Shown one piece after another: positions 1 to 9,845 of a stretch of 33,147 bases of DNA (its first letter is position 1; every line of letters starts with the position of its first letter). Origin of the DNA: Hofstenia miamia. Its lineage: Eukaryota > Xenacoelomorpha > Acoela > Hofsteniidae. The stretch lies in assembly GCA_900660155.1 (NCBI GenBank), contig CABFPE010001478.1, positions 1 through 33,147 of the forward strand, given 5' to 3'. A model generated the notes under the pieces. That model did not search any database and had not been told where the DNA came from. It saw only the letters and a program-made list of their open reading frames with translations. The position numbers and the translations under genes were made by a program.

Positions 1-206
1 TTTTTGAGTGCTAATGCGCTTCAATCATATTTTTACATCGTAAGTCATTATAAAATTTTCACTGCTTAGGAATAAGGTGATGAAGCAGATGGGACTATTT
101 TGTTATATCTGACTAAAGCTTAAGGCAATTATCATACTTTTGTTTTCAAGAGGGTCAGTATTTATTGCTATGTATGCATTGCTGTAGGAGGTATTGAGGG
201 ATAATG

Positions 207-1500
207 CTAAATGCTCTTTTTTGGACGCATTCTATTTTTAGTGACTGTGATTTGATAAGTTGTGTGTTTTAAAATATCTTCTTTAGTTGAATAATGTAAA
301 GAATATAACATAGTTCGGTATTGTTTTTGAGTAGTTCCAATTAATAAATCGTAATCTTCTTTAACACTAAAACAATGAGTACTCCTTGAGAATATATTTA
401 TATCTGATGTTTCAAATGCGAAAATTATCATAATTTTCAAATTGATCCGTTAGATGGCTACAACATTTGCAAAAACGATGTTCTCAATTTCTCTATATGT
501 GAACAGAAACATAATTTCTACTAACAGCAAATTCAATGAGATTATCAACATTATTGGAGGTATATGTACATGTTAGTGTTTCTGCTGAATTAATAATCAA
601 GCAAAGGCTTATAGGTCATTTTGACCTATTGTCGCATTTCTCGTGTTAACAGTTTCTTTAAAAGTCAAATAAAATGTGCCCTTCCTGTTAAATATAATGC
701 TAGTTGCATTGCTGTGTCAATTTATCCAGTTTCATTTGTTTCAAGTAATTCTCATAATTAAATACTGATTCTTTAAAACTAGGAGTTGATTTATCAATTT
801 CATCAGTGAATTTGTTGAGTTTTAAAAAGGTATTTGGAACATCCTGTACTGTTCTTTGTGGTAAAATTGATTCTGTAAAATGTAATTTATCTGTTTCTTG
901 TGGATTTATGGCTTCTTTTAAAGCTTCTGTATTAGTAAAAAACGTCAATCTTTTAAACCATGTATTCAATTTCTTTGAGTAATTTTTGAATTATATCAGC
1001 TTTACTATGAACAGTTTGTAATGATGATGCAGCTGTGATTGTTAGACGTGGTTATCACTAACAATATCAATATCATTTGAAATAGGCTCTATTGCTAATA
1101 TAGGCATAGCATTTGATGATTGTGGAATATTGTCATTATTTTCATTGAGAAGTATTTTATTCTTCATTAAGTTATTAACAGTGATCGTTAATGTTGACAT
1201 TTTATCCGGAAGACTAATCATATTTATTTAGAGATCGATTATCATTATGAAGACCAATCACTTGATCTTGTAAATTTTGAATCTTGATTTTGTAATGAAG
1301 AATTTTCTATCATTAAATTATTCATTTCATCCTTTTGATTTACAATAATTTTCGTCAATTTTTCTTTGGGAGTTCTTGCTAAAGATTCAAGGGAAAAGGG
1401 AACAAGCGATTTTGGATAAAGTAACTTAAAGATTTGTAGTTTTTCATTTGAAAAGGCACTTTCGGTACAACAATGTACCCAAAGTGATGCCCTATATTTA
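207..1500 (-). pseudogene. Decayed unidentified reading frame, copy A
   Basis: Several minus-strand open stretches follow one another, broken by stops and frameshifts. The strongest runs from 969 down to 700 (89 residues, lysine/glutamate rich, containing PQETDKLHFTE). Upstream of it, from about 1500 to 1250, another stretch contains IFKLLYPKSLVPFSLESLA followed by a charged, possibly coiled-coil segment (KEKLTKIIVNQKDEMNNL). A 77-residue piece lies at 440-207. I do not recognise the family. The charged, coiled-coil-like character could suit a gag-like or accessory transposon protein, but that is a guess. An identical set lies at 11492-12785. Confidence 0.3.
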
Positions 1501-1811
1501 GTTACACATAATATTCATCAATATAAAACAAAGATAAAATATGTATAAATATAAACAAAAAAGTAAAGCCCAATTTAAGAAAATTTGTTATCTAAAGCAA
1601 GGCGATACTAAGGAAGGCCACGACATGAGAACTTCGCAAAGTATTTACAAAGGCTTAAAGTTCTTTTGTTTGTAATTAAGTAATGTGCATCAAATATAAG
1701 TCTGAATGACTCATTTTGTTTAATCCAAAACGGACGTTTTAGTATTTCTTTTATTGGTACAAATTAATTGCCAAATTCCACTTTAATAGGTCATATTTGT
1801 TTACTTTTGTA

Positions 1812-1834
1812 GATTATTCACATTGTGAATAATC
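1812..1834. repeat. Perfect 11-bp-arm palindrome before the THAP remnant
   Basis: GATTATTCACA and its exact reverse complement TGTGAATAATC flank a single central T. The palindrome lies about 20 bp upstream of the first cysteine codon of the THAP remnant and recurs at 13097-13119 in copy B. It could be a transposase or repressor binding site or chance in AT-rich DNA. The function is inference. Confidence 0.5.
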
Positions 1835-1848
1835 ACTCAATTACATGA

Positions 1849-2574
1849 CAAAAGTGCTCTGTTAGCTACTGCAATACATGATATACAACAGAAAGAGGTG
1901 CTTATATTAAAGATGAAAAAATTCCAATTTATAGCTTTCCTAAGGATATTTATCTGTTTACCATTGGTTCGTGCCCTAAAGCAATTAACAAGAGCAATAA
2001 ATAGTGTTAGTGAACAAAAATTTCTAGAATGTGTTATGAAAAAACAGCTGGTTCATTTGCACTGTTCATTTCTTATCTGCAATGAAGTTTATGTGAAATC
2101 CTTCTCACTTTATGTGGTGGATCATTTTTTTGGAAAGTTGATAGATCAACCTGATAACTTGGCTCATATAGTACTGTGTCTTTATTTGAAAAGTTTTGTT
2201 TGGAGGTACAAAATGTGTTATTATGTTATTATGTTTTACCCAATTTACTCTTTAGATTCAACATTTATTGCTGAACAAATAATGGCTCTAGTTCAGTCAG
2301 TACATTGTGTTGGTGGCAAATGCATTGGTCTGTTTGGTTGACAATAACATGCAAAATCAGGCTTGCATTGATATTCTTTATTATAAAAATAATAAAACTT
2401 GTTTATGCCAACATCCAATTGATATTAATTTACCCTTCTTCACTTTGCCGGATCCAATTCATGTTTTTAGTCTATTTGAAACAACTTTTAAACACTTACA
2501 ATACGGATAAATATTTACTGCAAACAAAATGTGCTAGGCAGATGATCAAACATATAATAACAAGTTCAAATTAA
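1849..2574 (+). mobile_element. P-element/THAP9-like transposase remnant, copy A
   Basis: A broken plus-strand transposase. The N-terminal frame from 1849 shows a THAP-like start: CSVSYC (a CX4C pair, codons 1855-1872) and then a FPKD motif near 1936-1947, with an in-frame stop at 1879. The usual invariant Trp and the C-x2-H pair are not seen. After a frame change, 2041-2340 encodes a core-like segment including DHFFGKLIDQPDNLAHIVL. Another frame change gives DNNMQNQACIDILYYKNNK and then LPDPIHVF near 2455, resembling the Asp-Pro-x-His segment of P/THAP9 transposases. The product would move a P-superfamily DNA transposon. This copy cannot make a full protein. Family assignment rests on motif order, not on a search. 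Confidence 0.6.
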
Positions 2575-2688
2575 TAAAAGCACGTATGAATGAATGGCTC
2601 AACAGCTAGCGGCCAATCAAAATTAACATCAATCACACGAATTAAAACATAACAAAAAATTCTTAAAATGACCACTATAATGGTACAA

Positions 2689-3282
2689 TTTTTGACGAAA
2701 GATGGCATTCACCAATTCTAAAACCACTGTCAAAACGACGTCAAAAAGGCTTCGAAAATAAATAGTTTTAATTTTTCGAATGTAAATCGACACTCCACTG
2801 GCATTTCAGTGCCGTTTTCGACGTCGGTGTGTTTATTGGGACTGCAAGCAAGTCCTGTTTAATCAGCAAATAATATTCACGCCTATTAGCATAATATCTG
2901 CATTGTTCACATAGTATCAATGTTTACAATCCCCTCAAAAGCCTATCAAAGACGCTCGAAGAATTCAGCCCAGTGCTGTAATCATTGATAAAGATAACTG
3001 CACCTAAGTAGTCAGCAAACTCCATTGATAGAAGGTGATTCAACGTGTTGATATTTCATATTTGGAGACTCAAATATTCATTCATTATCATGGTCATTTT
3101 ACAATTGTATTAGGTGCTGTGCATATTTATAACTTGTCATTTCTTACTTTTTTCAAGTTATAGAATTGATTACAAAGTTTTCAAAATATTTACAATACAC
3201 CGGGTATTATAACATTAGATGATTTGAATAGTGATACAAGCAAACGACTTGTTACCATTTTTACTACTCGTTTTGTTCATGT
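2689..3282. other. No gene seen; possible continuation of the P-like relic
   Basis: This stretch starts exactly where the two large repeats diverge. Reading through the junction from copy A continues an open frame for a short way (VQFLTKDG), so copy A may hold the longer version of the relic. I see no recognisable domain after that. The first 21 bases recur at 23839-23859. Confidence 0.4.
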
Positions 3283-3660
3283 TGATCCAAATTCAATACG
3301 TTAACAAGTGAAAATCGAACAGTAAACAACATCGTCAACAAATGGCGTTTTAATTTAACATGACCGTGAAGTAATTGCCTAACTTGCACTCGGAATAAAT
3401 ACGCGAATAAATGTTAATGGTGAAGTTTACGTTAAATGCCTGTTTTTTACGAAAAGGTTTACAGTATATTTGATGGTTATTATGACGTCACGTTGCAGCT
3501 GAATACTACACATAGCTTTGCGACGCATTTCAATTCTGCAAATTCCTTCAAACATATCTATGCATATAAATTTATGCAGACATTTATTTAATAAATCCAT
3601 TGTACTTATATTTTTGAGAAATATAGTCTCTAATGCGATTAAGTTCATGAATAAAAATGC
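3283..3660 (+). repeat. Left arm of the foldback element
   Basis: This arm pairs with 4331-4720 in inverse orientation. It contains the 8-bp palindrome TGACGTCA at 3483-3490, identical to the classical cAMP response element core. The same palindrome is kept in the opposite arm at 4513-4520. The inner boundary is near the GTCTCTAATGCGATTAAG motif, after which the arms lose similarity. Confidence 0.8.
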
Positions 3661-4330
3661 GATATACCTAAGTCTACTGTCTTAAGTACCCATTCATTGT
3701 ATTTCAATATTTTGTAATCAACATTTTCTCTTTTCAATATACATGCACTTGATATTCTATAAATAAAATAAATCTGGTTATTAAATTGTGACATGTATAC
3801 AGTTAAAAACTGTTTATTCAAGTCAGTGAAACTTGTCAATAATGGTATAATCATTTATGTAAGTAAGCATATTAGCGCTAAAAATATTCTGCTCAAATTT
3901 GTCAGTAAGAAAAAATTTGCAAGAAGAATAAAAAACTTAGACACTAAGAATAAATTGCTTCAATTGTTATTTTGCTTTCGCCATTTTAAGCTAAATGCAT
4001 GGTGTTCTGGCTTTAATTTTGTAACAAAAAATGCTAATTTCAATGATGTATTTGACTTGATTACAGAATACTACTATCACCAAAAGTCCTTGGTAACTTA
4101 GAGTGTATTTTTAATTTTTTAACAGTCGTGATTTAGCAACTTACTAAGGCACATATGCATTGTTAGCATTAATGTTATCGAAAAAATTAAATATTTCTCG
4201 TATTAAAATTGTATGCATAAAATATCTATATTAATTTGGTTTCATTTAGAGCCTTAAAAGCCAAAATAGCAATTTGCCAAATATGTAGCATGCTGAATAT
4301 ATACATATTTAAAATTGTAGAGATTTCAAA

Positions 4331-4720
4331 TTTTCATTCATAACTACTTAATCGCATTAGAGACTATATGTTTCTCACAATAATTAATGCAAACGATTAA
4401 TTAAATAGCTCAATAAATGTCTGCCTAAATTTATATGCATAGATATGTTTGAAGGAATTTGCAGAATTGAAATGCTTCGCAATAAAGCTATTTGTAGTAT
4501 TCAGCTGTAACGTGACGTCATAATAACCGTTAAATATACTGTAAACCTTTGCGTAAAAAACAGGCATTTAACGTAAACTTCACCATTAACATTTATTCGC
4601 GTATTTATTCCGAGTGCAAGTTAGGCAATTGCTTCACGGTCATGTTAAATTAAAACGCCATTTGTTGACGCTGTTGTTTACTGTTCGATTTTCACTTGTT
4701 AACGTATTGAATTTGGATCA
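4331..4720 (-). repeat. Right arm of the foldback element
   Basis: Its reverse complement matches 3283-3660, for example in TTCAATACGTTAACAAGTG and around TGACGTCA (4513-4520). It is slightly longer than the left arm because of small insertions near the inner end. Confidence 0.8.
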
Positions 4721-4857
4721 CTTCCCTTATATATGTTATTTGTGTTATATATTTTGGAGATGTACTAGTTAAATAATTGTCTTTAATAGTTAATTTCACA
4801 GTACATTACGCTTCTTTTAATTCTGTTTAAAAACAATGATGTTGTCTCTTATACCAT

Positions 4858-5600
4858 GGTGTACACAAGAGGGGTCATGGTGGAATGTCCCTACGTCAGG
4901 TTTTCACAGTTGATTTTGATTAGTTAAATCAAAAAATCTTCGGAAAAAACATTAAAACAAATTTAAAAACTAACTCGAGAAATACATTTTAGAATCTATT
5001 TTTTAATGTTTTCGATCAAGACCGTGAAAAAATCCAGCATATGCCCCTGCTCCTATTCATGCAATGTTTAGAACCTATCTACGAATATTTTATCTATTCT
5101 ATCTAATGATTATGTAAGAAAATATCAAAGCTTCTTTAGCTGAGAACAGCAAATTGGGAATACCTGCCAATCTGTAATGTAACAAATTTCATTATATCAC
5201 TAATTATCCTGAGATATTCAGAGGTGCGAGGGTTTACATCGGCCTGCATTCTCTTTAGAAGAGGAAAGGCCTTCACAGTGGTAGAATACGTACCTTAATA
5301 GTATGTTGCATTTTTCATCTTATCATGCTTATTTGCTTTCGGATTTAGCACAAAAGACTACTATGGTCAGGTACAGGATTTTTTGATTAAGGGAATATGT
5401 TAGTGATGATCAAAACGAAGCGATGCCCGCAAAAATGTTTAAAAATATTGAAAAAATATAACATATAATTTATTTCACGATCTTAGTTTTGAAATTTTTT
5501 TTTAATTCCCGAAAATTCCATATTAACCATTCAAATTTAAACTTGAAAACTTGACGGGAGGGAATTTTCAACATGCCCCCTTGCCGATGTCACTGCGCCC
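4858..5600 (+). repeat. Dispersed repeat family, longest copy
   Basis: The stretch begins near GTGTACACAAGAGG. It contains GGTGGAATGTCC, CGTCAGGTTTTC and then GATTTTGATTAGTTAAATC, and ends near a C-rich segment (ACATGCCCCCTTG) at about 5572. Related sequence lies at 22366-22850 in the same orientation and at 24595-24785 inverted. No coding capacity is seen. It is probably a non-autonomous element; ends and target duplications could not be defined. No gene is seen between 4721 and 5788. Confidence 0.55.
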
Positions 5601-5788
5601 CACAAGGCTTTAGATCATTATTTACTGCATTTTGAAATTATGGCTGATCTGTGCAATAATTGACATAAATTATGCATTTAAATTTTATCTGATGGATCAA
5701 ATTTGATTCCGATTTAATGACTACATAAATTAAATAAATATGAAGCACCTTGTGAGATTTAAAATTTCTTTTAGAATGCAACATGTTT

Positions 5789-6448
5789 TTAACTCTCTTT
5801 TGTAAATGCCACAAACCTCGACATCAGATTAACTTTTGGAGAGTCTACAACTTCCTCCTTGATCAATTTAATCTTTTTTATTCTTTCTAAATTGGCTAAC
5901 TTCTCATTCATTGCTTTTGTAAATTTCATATTTGCATCATTTGCAAATTCCGCATAACATTCCCATTTACTTGTATAGTAAAACATCATCAATCCACCAA
6001 CTTTTACTACACGCAACAGGTCATCTAAATCTTCAGATTCTAAATGTCCAGGAAATACAACGCCAGAACATATTACTGCATCATATTTATTGCTTTCAAT
6101 TGAGCATGGAGATTTATGTGATATAAATTCACAATAAATCTTGCTATATAGATTTCGTTGCTTCAAAATTTCCCCAAACTCTTTTACAGGTTCTAGGCCA
6201 TCAATATTTTTACATCCAAAATTTTGAAGTCTCTTTGCCAGATCTCCAGTTCCGGCTCCAACATCTAGAATATAGTCGCTTGATTTGAGGAGTGAGCCGC
6301 AGAATTCAACAAACTGTTCCTTCTTATCGCACAACTCCAATTCTTTTACAAATGTATCATATTGCTCAGATGCATCCCCATATAGTTTCAAAATTTCACT
6401 CACCTCTTTTGCATTATTGATGGCGTCAAGCCATTCCTTTGCACTCAT
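5789..6448 (-). CDS. METTL27 (WBSCR27)-like SAM-dependent methyltransferase
   Basis: An uninterrupted 219-residue class I methyltransferase. Motif I is ILDVGAGTG (residues 60-68), which forms the SAM-binding loop. The acidic residue after the second strand sits in DGLEP (83-87). YDAVICSGVVFPGHL (122-136) is motif II-like, and LLRVVKVGGLMMFYY (144-158) is the usual late motif. The N-terminal YDTFVKELEL (30-39) matches the YD-containing helix typical of the METTL27 group. Human METTL27 is about 245 residues, so this is near full length. The methyl acceptor is not established for the family. The ATG at 6448 is the first in the frame, and a candidate ATTAAA polyadenylation signal lies about 70 bp past the stop (5713-5718, minus strand). 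TTTTAAGCAG ends 5 bp before the ATG and could be a splice acceptor. No introns interrupt the coding part. It is flanked by transposon debris but shows no breaks, so it may be a working gene. Confidence 0.85.
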   Translation of the reverse strand: MSAKEWLDAINNAKEVSEILKLYGDASEQYDTFVKELELCDKKEQFVEFCGSLLKSSDYILDVGAGTGDLAKRLQNFGCKNIDGLEPVKEFGEILKQRNLYSKIYCEFISHKSPCSIESNKYDAVICSGVVFPGHLESEDLDDLLRVVKVGGLMMFYYTSKWECYAEFANDANMKFTKAMNEKLANLERIKKIKLIKEEVVDSPKVNLMSRFVAFTKES

Positions 6449-7342
6449 ATTACTGCTTAAAATTACAAACTTGAGATTAGATTAAAATGTTTGCAATGTC
6501 AAAATGAGTAAGTGGTTTGTACTTTGATTGCAGTTTTCAGGCTCACAACATACATTTTAGTCCCTGACTACCATAAACATTAATAGAATGAAGTTATTTC
6601 TTCAGATTCCAGTTGATGATTCTATTACTGAATATTGAAATTATAGTTTATAATCAAAGTTCATCTACTTTACTACAATTGAAAAAATTCTATATATATG
6701 AGCATAGCTGCCTAATAGCCCCCACGTGCTCAATTTGAAGAGTGCATTTGCGTTTTTAATTTTTTTTATTGGAATGGGGATGTATCACCCCAAAAAGAGT
6801 TGCAGTCAACATTTAATTATGCACAGCTTTTGCGCTTTAATAAGACTTACATCAAATCTACACTGCGTGGAGAAAGTCCAAGCCAATTGCTATTCTTAGC
6901 GATTCGGAAAAATGTTTGATATTTTTCCAGTTAATTTGATAATAACGTCATTAATGCAAATTTAAAAGACGAACAAAATTTATTGATCTTAAGAGAATGA
7001 TTTTGTATTGCTTAATTTTGACCACTACAAATTTTTTGATTTTCTATGGGTTTGACAATTTTACTAACAATGTGTGCTGTACTGCATAAAGTTACATTAC
7101 TACACACAATTTTTTTGTACTTTGCTATATTTTGTTCATAAATTGTTCAAGAAAATTTTCTGGGACTTTGTGAATGCGATTCCACAAAAATGCTAAGGTT
7201 TACCTTTATAGATTCATTTTCAGAATCGTCAATTTTTGAAACAGACATATATTTACTCTAAAAAATATTAAGCTAATAACCCAAACTATAACTACAGAAA
7301 TAAATAGTCGTTCAAATAAAAAATTTTATGGCGTTTAATAAC

Positions 7343-7344
<2 letters not shown>
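6449..7344. other. Upstream region of the methyltransferase; no gene seen
   Basis: AT-rich sequence with no convincing frame on either strand. It would contain the promoter and any 5' non-coding exon of the methyltransferase, but I cannot point to a specific core promoter element. Confidence 0.4.

Positions 7345-7383
<39 letters not shown>
7345..7383. repeat. (AT)n microsatellite
   Basis: A nearly pure AT dinucleotide run. It ends one base before the duplicated gypsy protease fragment that starts at 7385. Confidence 0.97.
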
Positions 7384-7384
<1 letters not shown>

Positions 7385-7385
<1 letters not shown>

Positions 7386-7511
7386 CTGATTGAAGGTTCA
7401 TTATTGATTCTGATCGTGTTGTCATCAAAGTTGATGATGTAATGGATTTCTTCCAAGAAATCTCTCCCAAGAATGATTTATGAGGTAATTGGAAATTTGT
7501 AGTATCAAAAA
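7385..7511 (-). repeat. Gypsy protease C-terminal fragment, second copy
   Basis: 127 bp identical to 9846-9972 (offset 2461). In one minus-strand frame it reads LGRDFLEEIHYIINF, the segment that follows the active site in gypsy-type aspartic proteases (usual pattern LGxDFL...IDF). It lies downstream of the integrase fragment, so it cannot belong to a normal single element. Confidence 0.85.
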
Positions 7512-7710
7512 TTGCTATGTGATATTTACATTTATTTTCTGTTTGTATAAATAGGGCAGCTTTGTGCGCGCTTGATTATTAAAAGTTTAGCTTTGCCTTA
7601 TCTTATCTGCTAATATTCCATTAGATGGTCATGAGCAGCTAAACTTTCTACGGAATTGAGGGAATATATATATATATATATGTATATATATATGTATATA
7701 AATATATATA

Positions 7711-7749
<39 letters not shown>

Positions 7750-7866
7750 TGTATATGTCTGTATATAGTATTTTTAAGATATCTTTTAATTCTTGTGTTT
7801 ACCTTGTGTTTTTAATCTAATTTTGATGGCATAAAAATGCAGGCCAATTTAGAGCAATTGCTAAAA
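7512..7866. repeat. AT-satellite-rich segment between the two duplicated gypsy pieces
   Basis: About 355 bp separate the two duplicated gypsy fragments here, against 351 bp in the parent locus, yet the sequence is unrelated to the protease region expected. It contains a long interrupted (AT)n tract at 7664-7746 with TGTATA and TGCATA interruptions. AATTGCTA occurs at both edges (7510-7517 and 7856-7863), which could be an 8-bp target duplication or chance. Confidence 0.6.
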
Positions 7867-7985
7867 ATTCTTTTTCATCTGTGTAATTACTTTAAATTTA
7901 TATCCTTTTTCACCACAATGATAACAATGAATTTGAATTGTGCTTCCATTTTTAGCAAGTTTTAGTAACCAGTGTTATAGAATTT
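7867..7985 (-). repeat. Gypsy nucleocapsid zinc-knuckle fragment, second copy
   Basis: 119 bp identical to 10324-10442 (offset 2457). One minus-strand frame reads IHCYHCGEKGYKFK, a damaged CCHC zinc knuckle with Tyr in the place of the His. It joins the integrase fragment directly at 7985/7986. Confidence 0.85.
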
Positions 7986-8110
7986 CGACAAATAAAACGT
8001 TCTTTAACAGTCTTTACAGTTTGCAAAATACCTAAATGGCTATTCTCCTGAATTTTCATTATTAAATCTCGTTTAAAGTAATCAGGAATCGCAATCTTAT
8101 TGTTTTGTGA
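7986..8110 (-). pseudogene. Gypsy integrase zinc-binding domain fragment
   Basis: A minus-strand frame reads KIAIPDYFKRDLIMKIQENS, then HLGILQTVKTVKERF. This is the HH part of the HHCC domain that precedes the gypsy integrase core (usual pattern: IP..LR..IL..IHE.HLG..KT....RERF). The catalytic core is missing; the sequence passes straight into a duplicated gag fragment. Confidence 0.75.
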
Positions 8111-8164
8111 TGTGAAATATAACAAATTGTCATCAGTAATATCTCAATGATATCTTTTCCATAA

Positions 8165-8431
8165 TCAAATAGCTACTGAATTTAGTTCGGTTTCAGGCAT
8201 ATGTATCTTGTTAATAAGTTGCTTTAATAAAGGATCAGTTGTTTGTTTTTTAGCAATTTCTTCCTTGCATAATTGTTCTTTTATTTCAATGGATAGTTGA
8301 GGTTGTCCTTGGCGATTAACATTAAGTTCAGGTAAATTATGGTATGTAATGAAAATTGTACTTTTTCTCCTGGTTGCTTTTGTAAATCGCGTTGATATTG
8401 AGGCAAAGCAATACACTTTTTTGATGTTCAA
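8165..8431 (-). pseudogene. Gypsy pol linker between RNase H and integrase
   Basis: An 88-residue open stretch containing HNLPELNVNRQGQ, then a charged segment ending in TDPLLKQLINKI, similar to the region just before the integrase zinc domain where gypsy elements have ...QDPxLxxL.... Position between the RNase H and integrase fragments supports the call. Confidence 0.6.
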
Positions 8432-8553
8432 TTGTAAAATTCAAACTATTTAACAATTCAATCTATGTAGCAACAATTTTTGATTTAACGCCTGAAAGTT
8501 TTTTAAACCATGCAATACCACAATTATATGTAAGAACAATAAAATCCTTTTGC

Positions 8554-8820
8554 CTATGAAAAAATCTTTTTAAGAGATCTTACTAGTGCTAACATTTTTA
8601 TACTGCTATAACTTAATTTGGATTTCTTGAGTTTTCTACTATAGAACTGAATTGGTTGCTTTTTATTAATTACTTGACTAAGGCATCCACCAATTGCTAC
8701 ACAACTAGCATCACAATCAATGATGAATGGCTTTGTGTCATCGGGATAATTTAATGATGGTAGCTTTTTCAATTCCGTTTTTTAATAACTCGAATTCCTC
8801 CTGATTTTGGCAATTCCAAT
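8554..8820 (-). pseudogene. Gypsy RNase H-like fragment
   Basis: The frame contains NYPDDTKPFIIDCDASCVAI, then GGCLSQ and PIQFYSRKLKKSKLSYSSIK, matching the start of gypsy RNase H (PDFxKPFxLxTDAS...GAVLSQ...SRxLxxxExNYS). The first catalytic Asp of the DAS motif is kept. The preceding piece in another frame reads NWNCQNQEEFELLK, the usual segment joining RT to RNase H. A frameshift near 8770 separates the two. Confidence 0.85.
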
Positions 8821-9079
8821 TAACACTTAAAAGTCTGACGATTCTATATCATAAATTCATTCAGTTGTCAGAATTGACGCATTCAAGTCAAACTAAAGAA
8901 AGCAAAGTAAATGAAAGAAAAGTGTCAGAAGAACAAAATAAGCTGTTTTTCGATTTAAATTCTCATTACATGAGGCATTACAAATGCATTTAAGATGTGC
9001 AAAGTGATCAAATTTGACTGCCTGGACTGTTAAAGTCTGATTTAGATCCTAATAAATTAGACATGTTTAGCTTTCTTTA

Positions 9080-9600
9080 CAATATCCGTTATAAATGTTT
9101 GATAATAATTCAAAAACACTAGAAATCGTTGAATATCTTTAGAATTTTTTGAGCATTCTATCTATTCTATTATTGATGTATTGTCACCCTTAATAGTTAT
9201 TTTACTGTGTGTAAGTTGCCTGCCAAGAGAAATTGTAGCATTTTGACCCAAATTACATTTATTACCATTGATTTTTAAACTGTAGTCTTTTAATATTTTT
9301 AAAACATAATTGAGTTTTAGGATATGCTCACTGAAGGTAAAACTTTATACTAAAATGTTGTCTATGTAAACTGTGATTCCATCTTCTTCGCAGTTATTTC
9401 TATTCATAAGTATTTTTGTCACGCTAAATTTGCGAAAATCTATACATAGTCTAAATTTAACTTTTTGAATAACAAATACAGTAGATGCGTATGGGCTATT
9501 ACGTTTATGTATGATCCCATTGTTAAGCAATGCTGTAATTGTTCTCTGTATTGTTCAGGGATACAACATACTTGCTGAAAAATAGGTTTTTCCAATGTAT
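9080..9600 (-). pseudogene. Gypsy reverse transcriptase fragment with internal deletion
   Basis: From the 5' side the frame reads PIFQQVCCIPEQYREQ (about 9590-9545), then LNNGIIHKRNSPYAS and LCIDFRKF. It jumps straight to VYIDNILV near 9353 without the usual LDLxxGYxQ and FGL..AP segments, so the palm is deleted. The catalytic YIDD is changed to YIDN. The thumb follows (HILKLNYVLKILKDYSLKI, then CNLGQ, and SKDIQRFLVFLNYYQTFI near 9090). Confidence 0.85.
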
Positions 9601-9787
9601 TTTCAATATGATGATATTCACCAACCGCTTTTCCGATACTTATTGTGCCATAGTTAAAAACATTTTTTTACTTTATTGACCATTTTTTCGGATTTTTCTT
9701 TCATTATTATTTTAATGAGAATGCGTAGTTTCTGAAATATCAGGTATCTTGATAACCTGACTAATAAACAAGTATTTTGACAATTTT

Positions 9788-9789
<2 letters not shown>

Positions 9790-9828
<39 letters not shown>
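9790..9828. repeat. (AT)n microsatellite
   Basis: A pure AT run placed 17 bp before the protease C-terminal fragment at 9846. The second copy of that fragment (7385) also abuts an (AT)n run. Confidence 0.97.
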
Positions 9829-9830
<2 letters not shown>

Positions 9831-9845
9831 ATTGCTTTTTGTATT

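Larger units (their letters stand above)
1..2688. repeat. Large direct repeat, copy A (left end outside window)
   Basis: Bases 1-2688 recur at 11286-13973 with a constant offset of 11285. I saw no mismatch or indel in the stretches I compared, and all predicted peptides in the two copies are identical. The match stops sharply after the shared ...TGGTACAA at 2688/13973. It already runs at base 1, so the left end may lie outside the window. The block holds a decayed P-like transposase (plus strand) and decayed minus-strand frames. It could be a recent segmental duplication, gene conversion, or an assembly duplication; the sequence alone cannot decide. Confidence 0.95.
3283..4720. mobile_element. 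Foldback/MITE-like element with long inverted arms
   Basis: Two inverted arms of about 380-390 bp enclose about 670 bp. The outer ends are TGATCCAAATTC at 3283 and its complement ending at 4720. The arms match at high but imperfect identity with small indels. The spacer has one 102-codon plus-strand frame (3793-4101) with no recognised motif, so it looks non-autonomous. I could not find a convincing target-site duplication, so the exact ends could be a few bases off. Long arms around a non-coding centre suit foldback or Mutator-like non-autonomous transposons; the superfamily is unresolved. Confidence 0.8.

Noticed and set aside
3793..4101. 102-codon frame inside the foldback element
   Set aside because: Lysine- and aromatic-rich composition expected from AT-rich sequence; no transposase or other motif is seen. 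It is too weak to call a gene.
5789..6448. Methyltransferase as a bacterial gene acquired by transfer
   Set aside because: METTL27-like proteins are present in animals, the AT-rich codon use matches the surroundings, and there is no bacterial context. Single-exon structure alone is not evidence of transfer.
5932..6485. Two plus-strand frames over the methyltransferase
   Set aside because: Antisense shadows of the methyltransferase coding region.
7664..7746. (AT)n tracts as replication origin or regulatory element
   Set aside because: Simple repeats recur seven or more times in the window without a consistent gene context.
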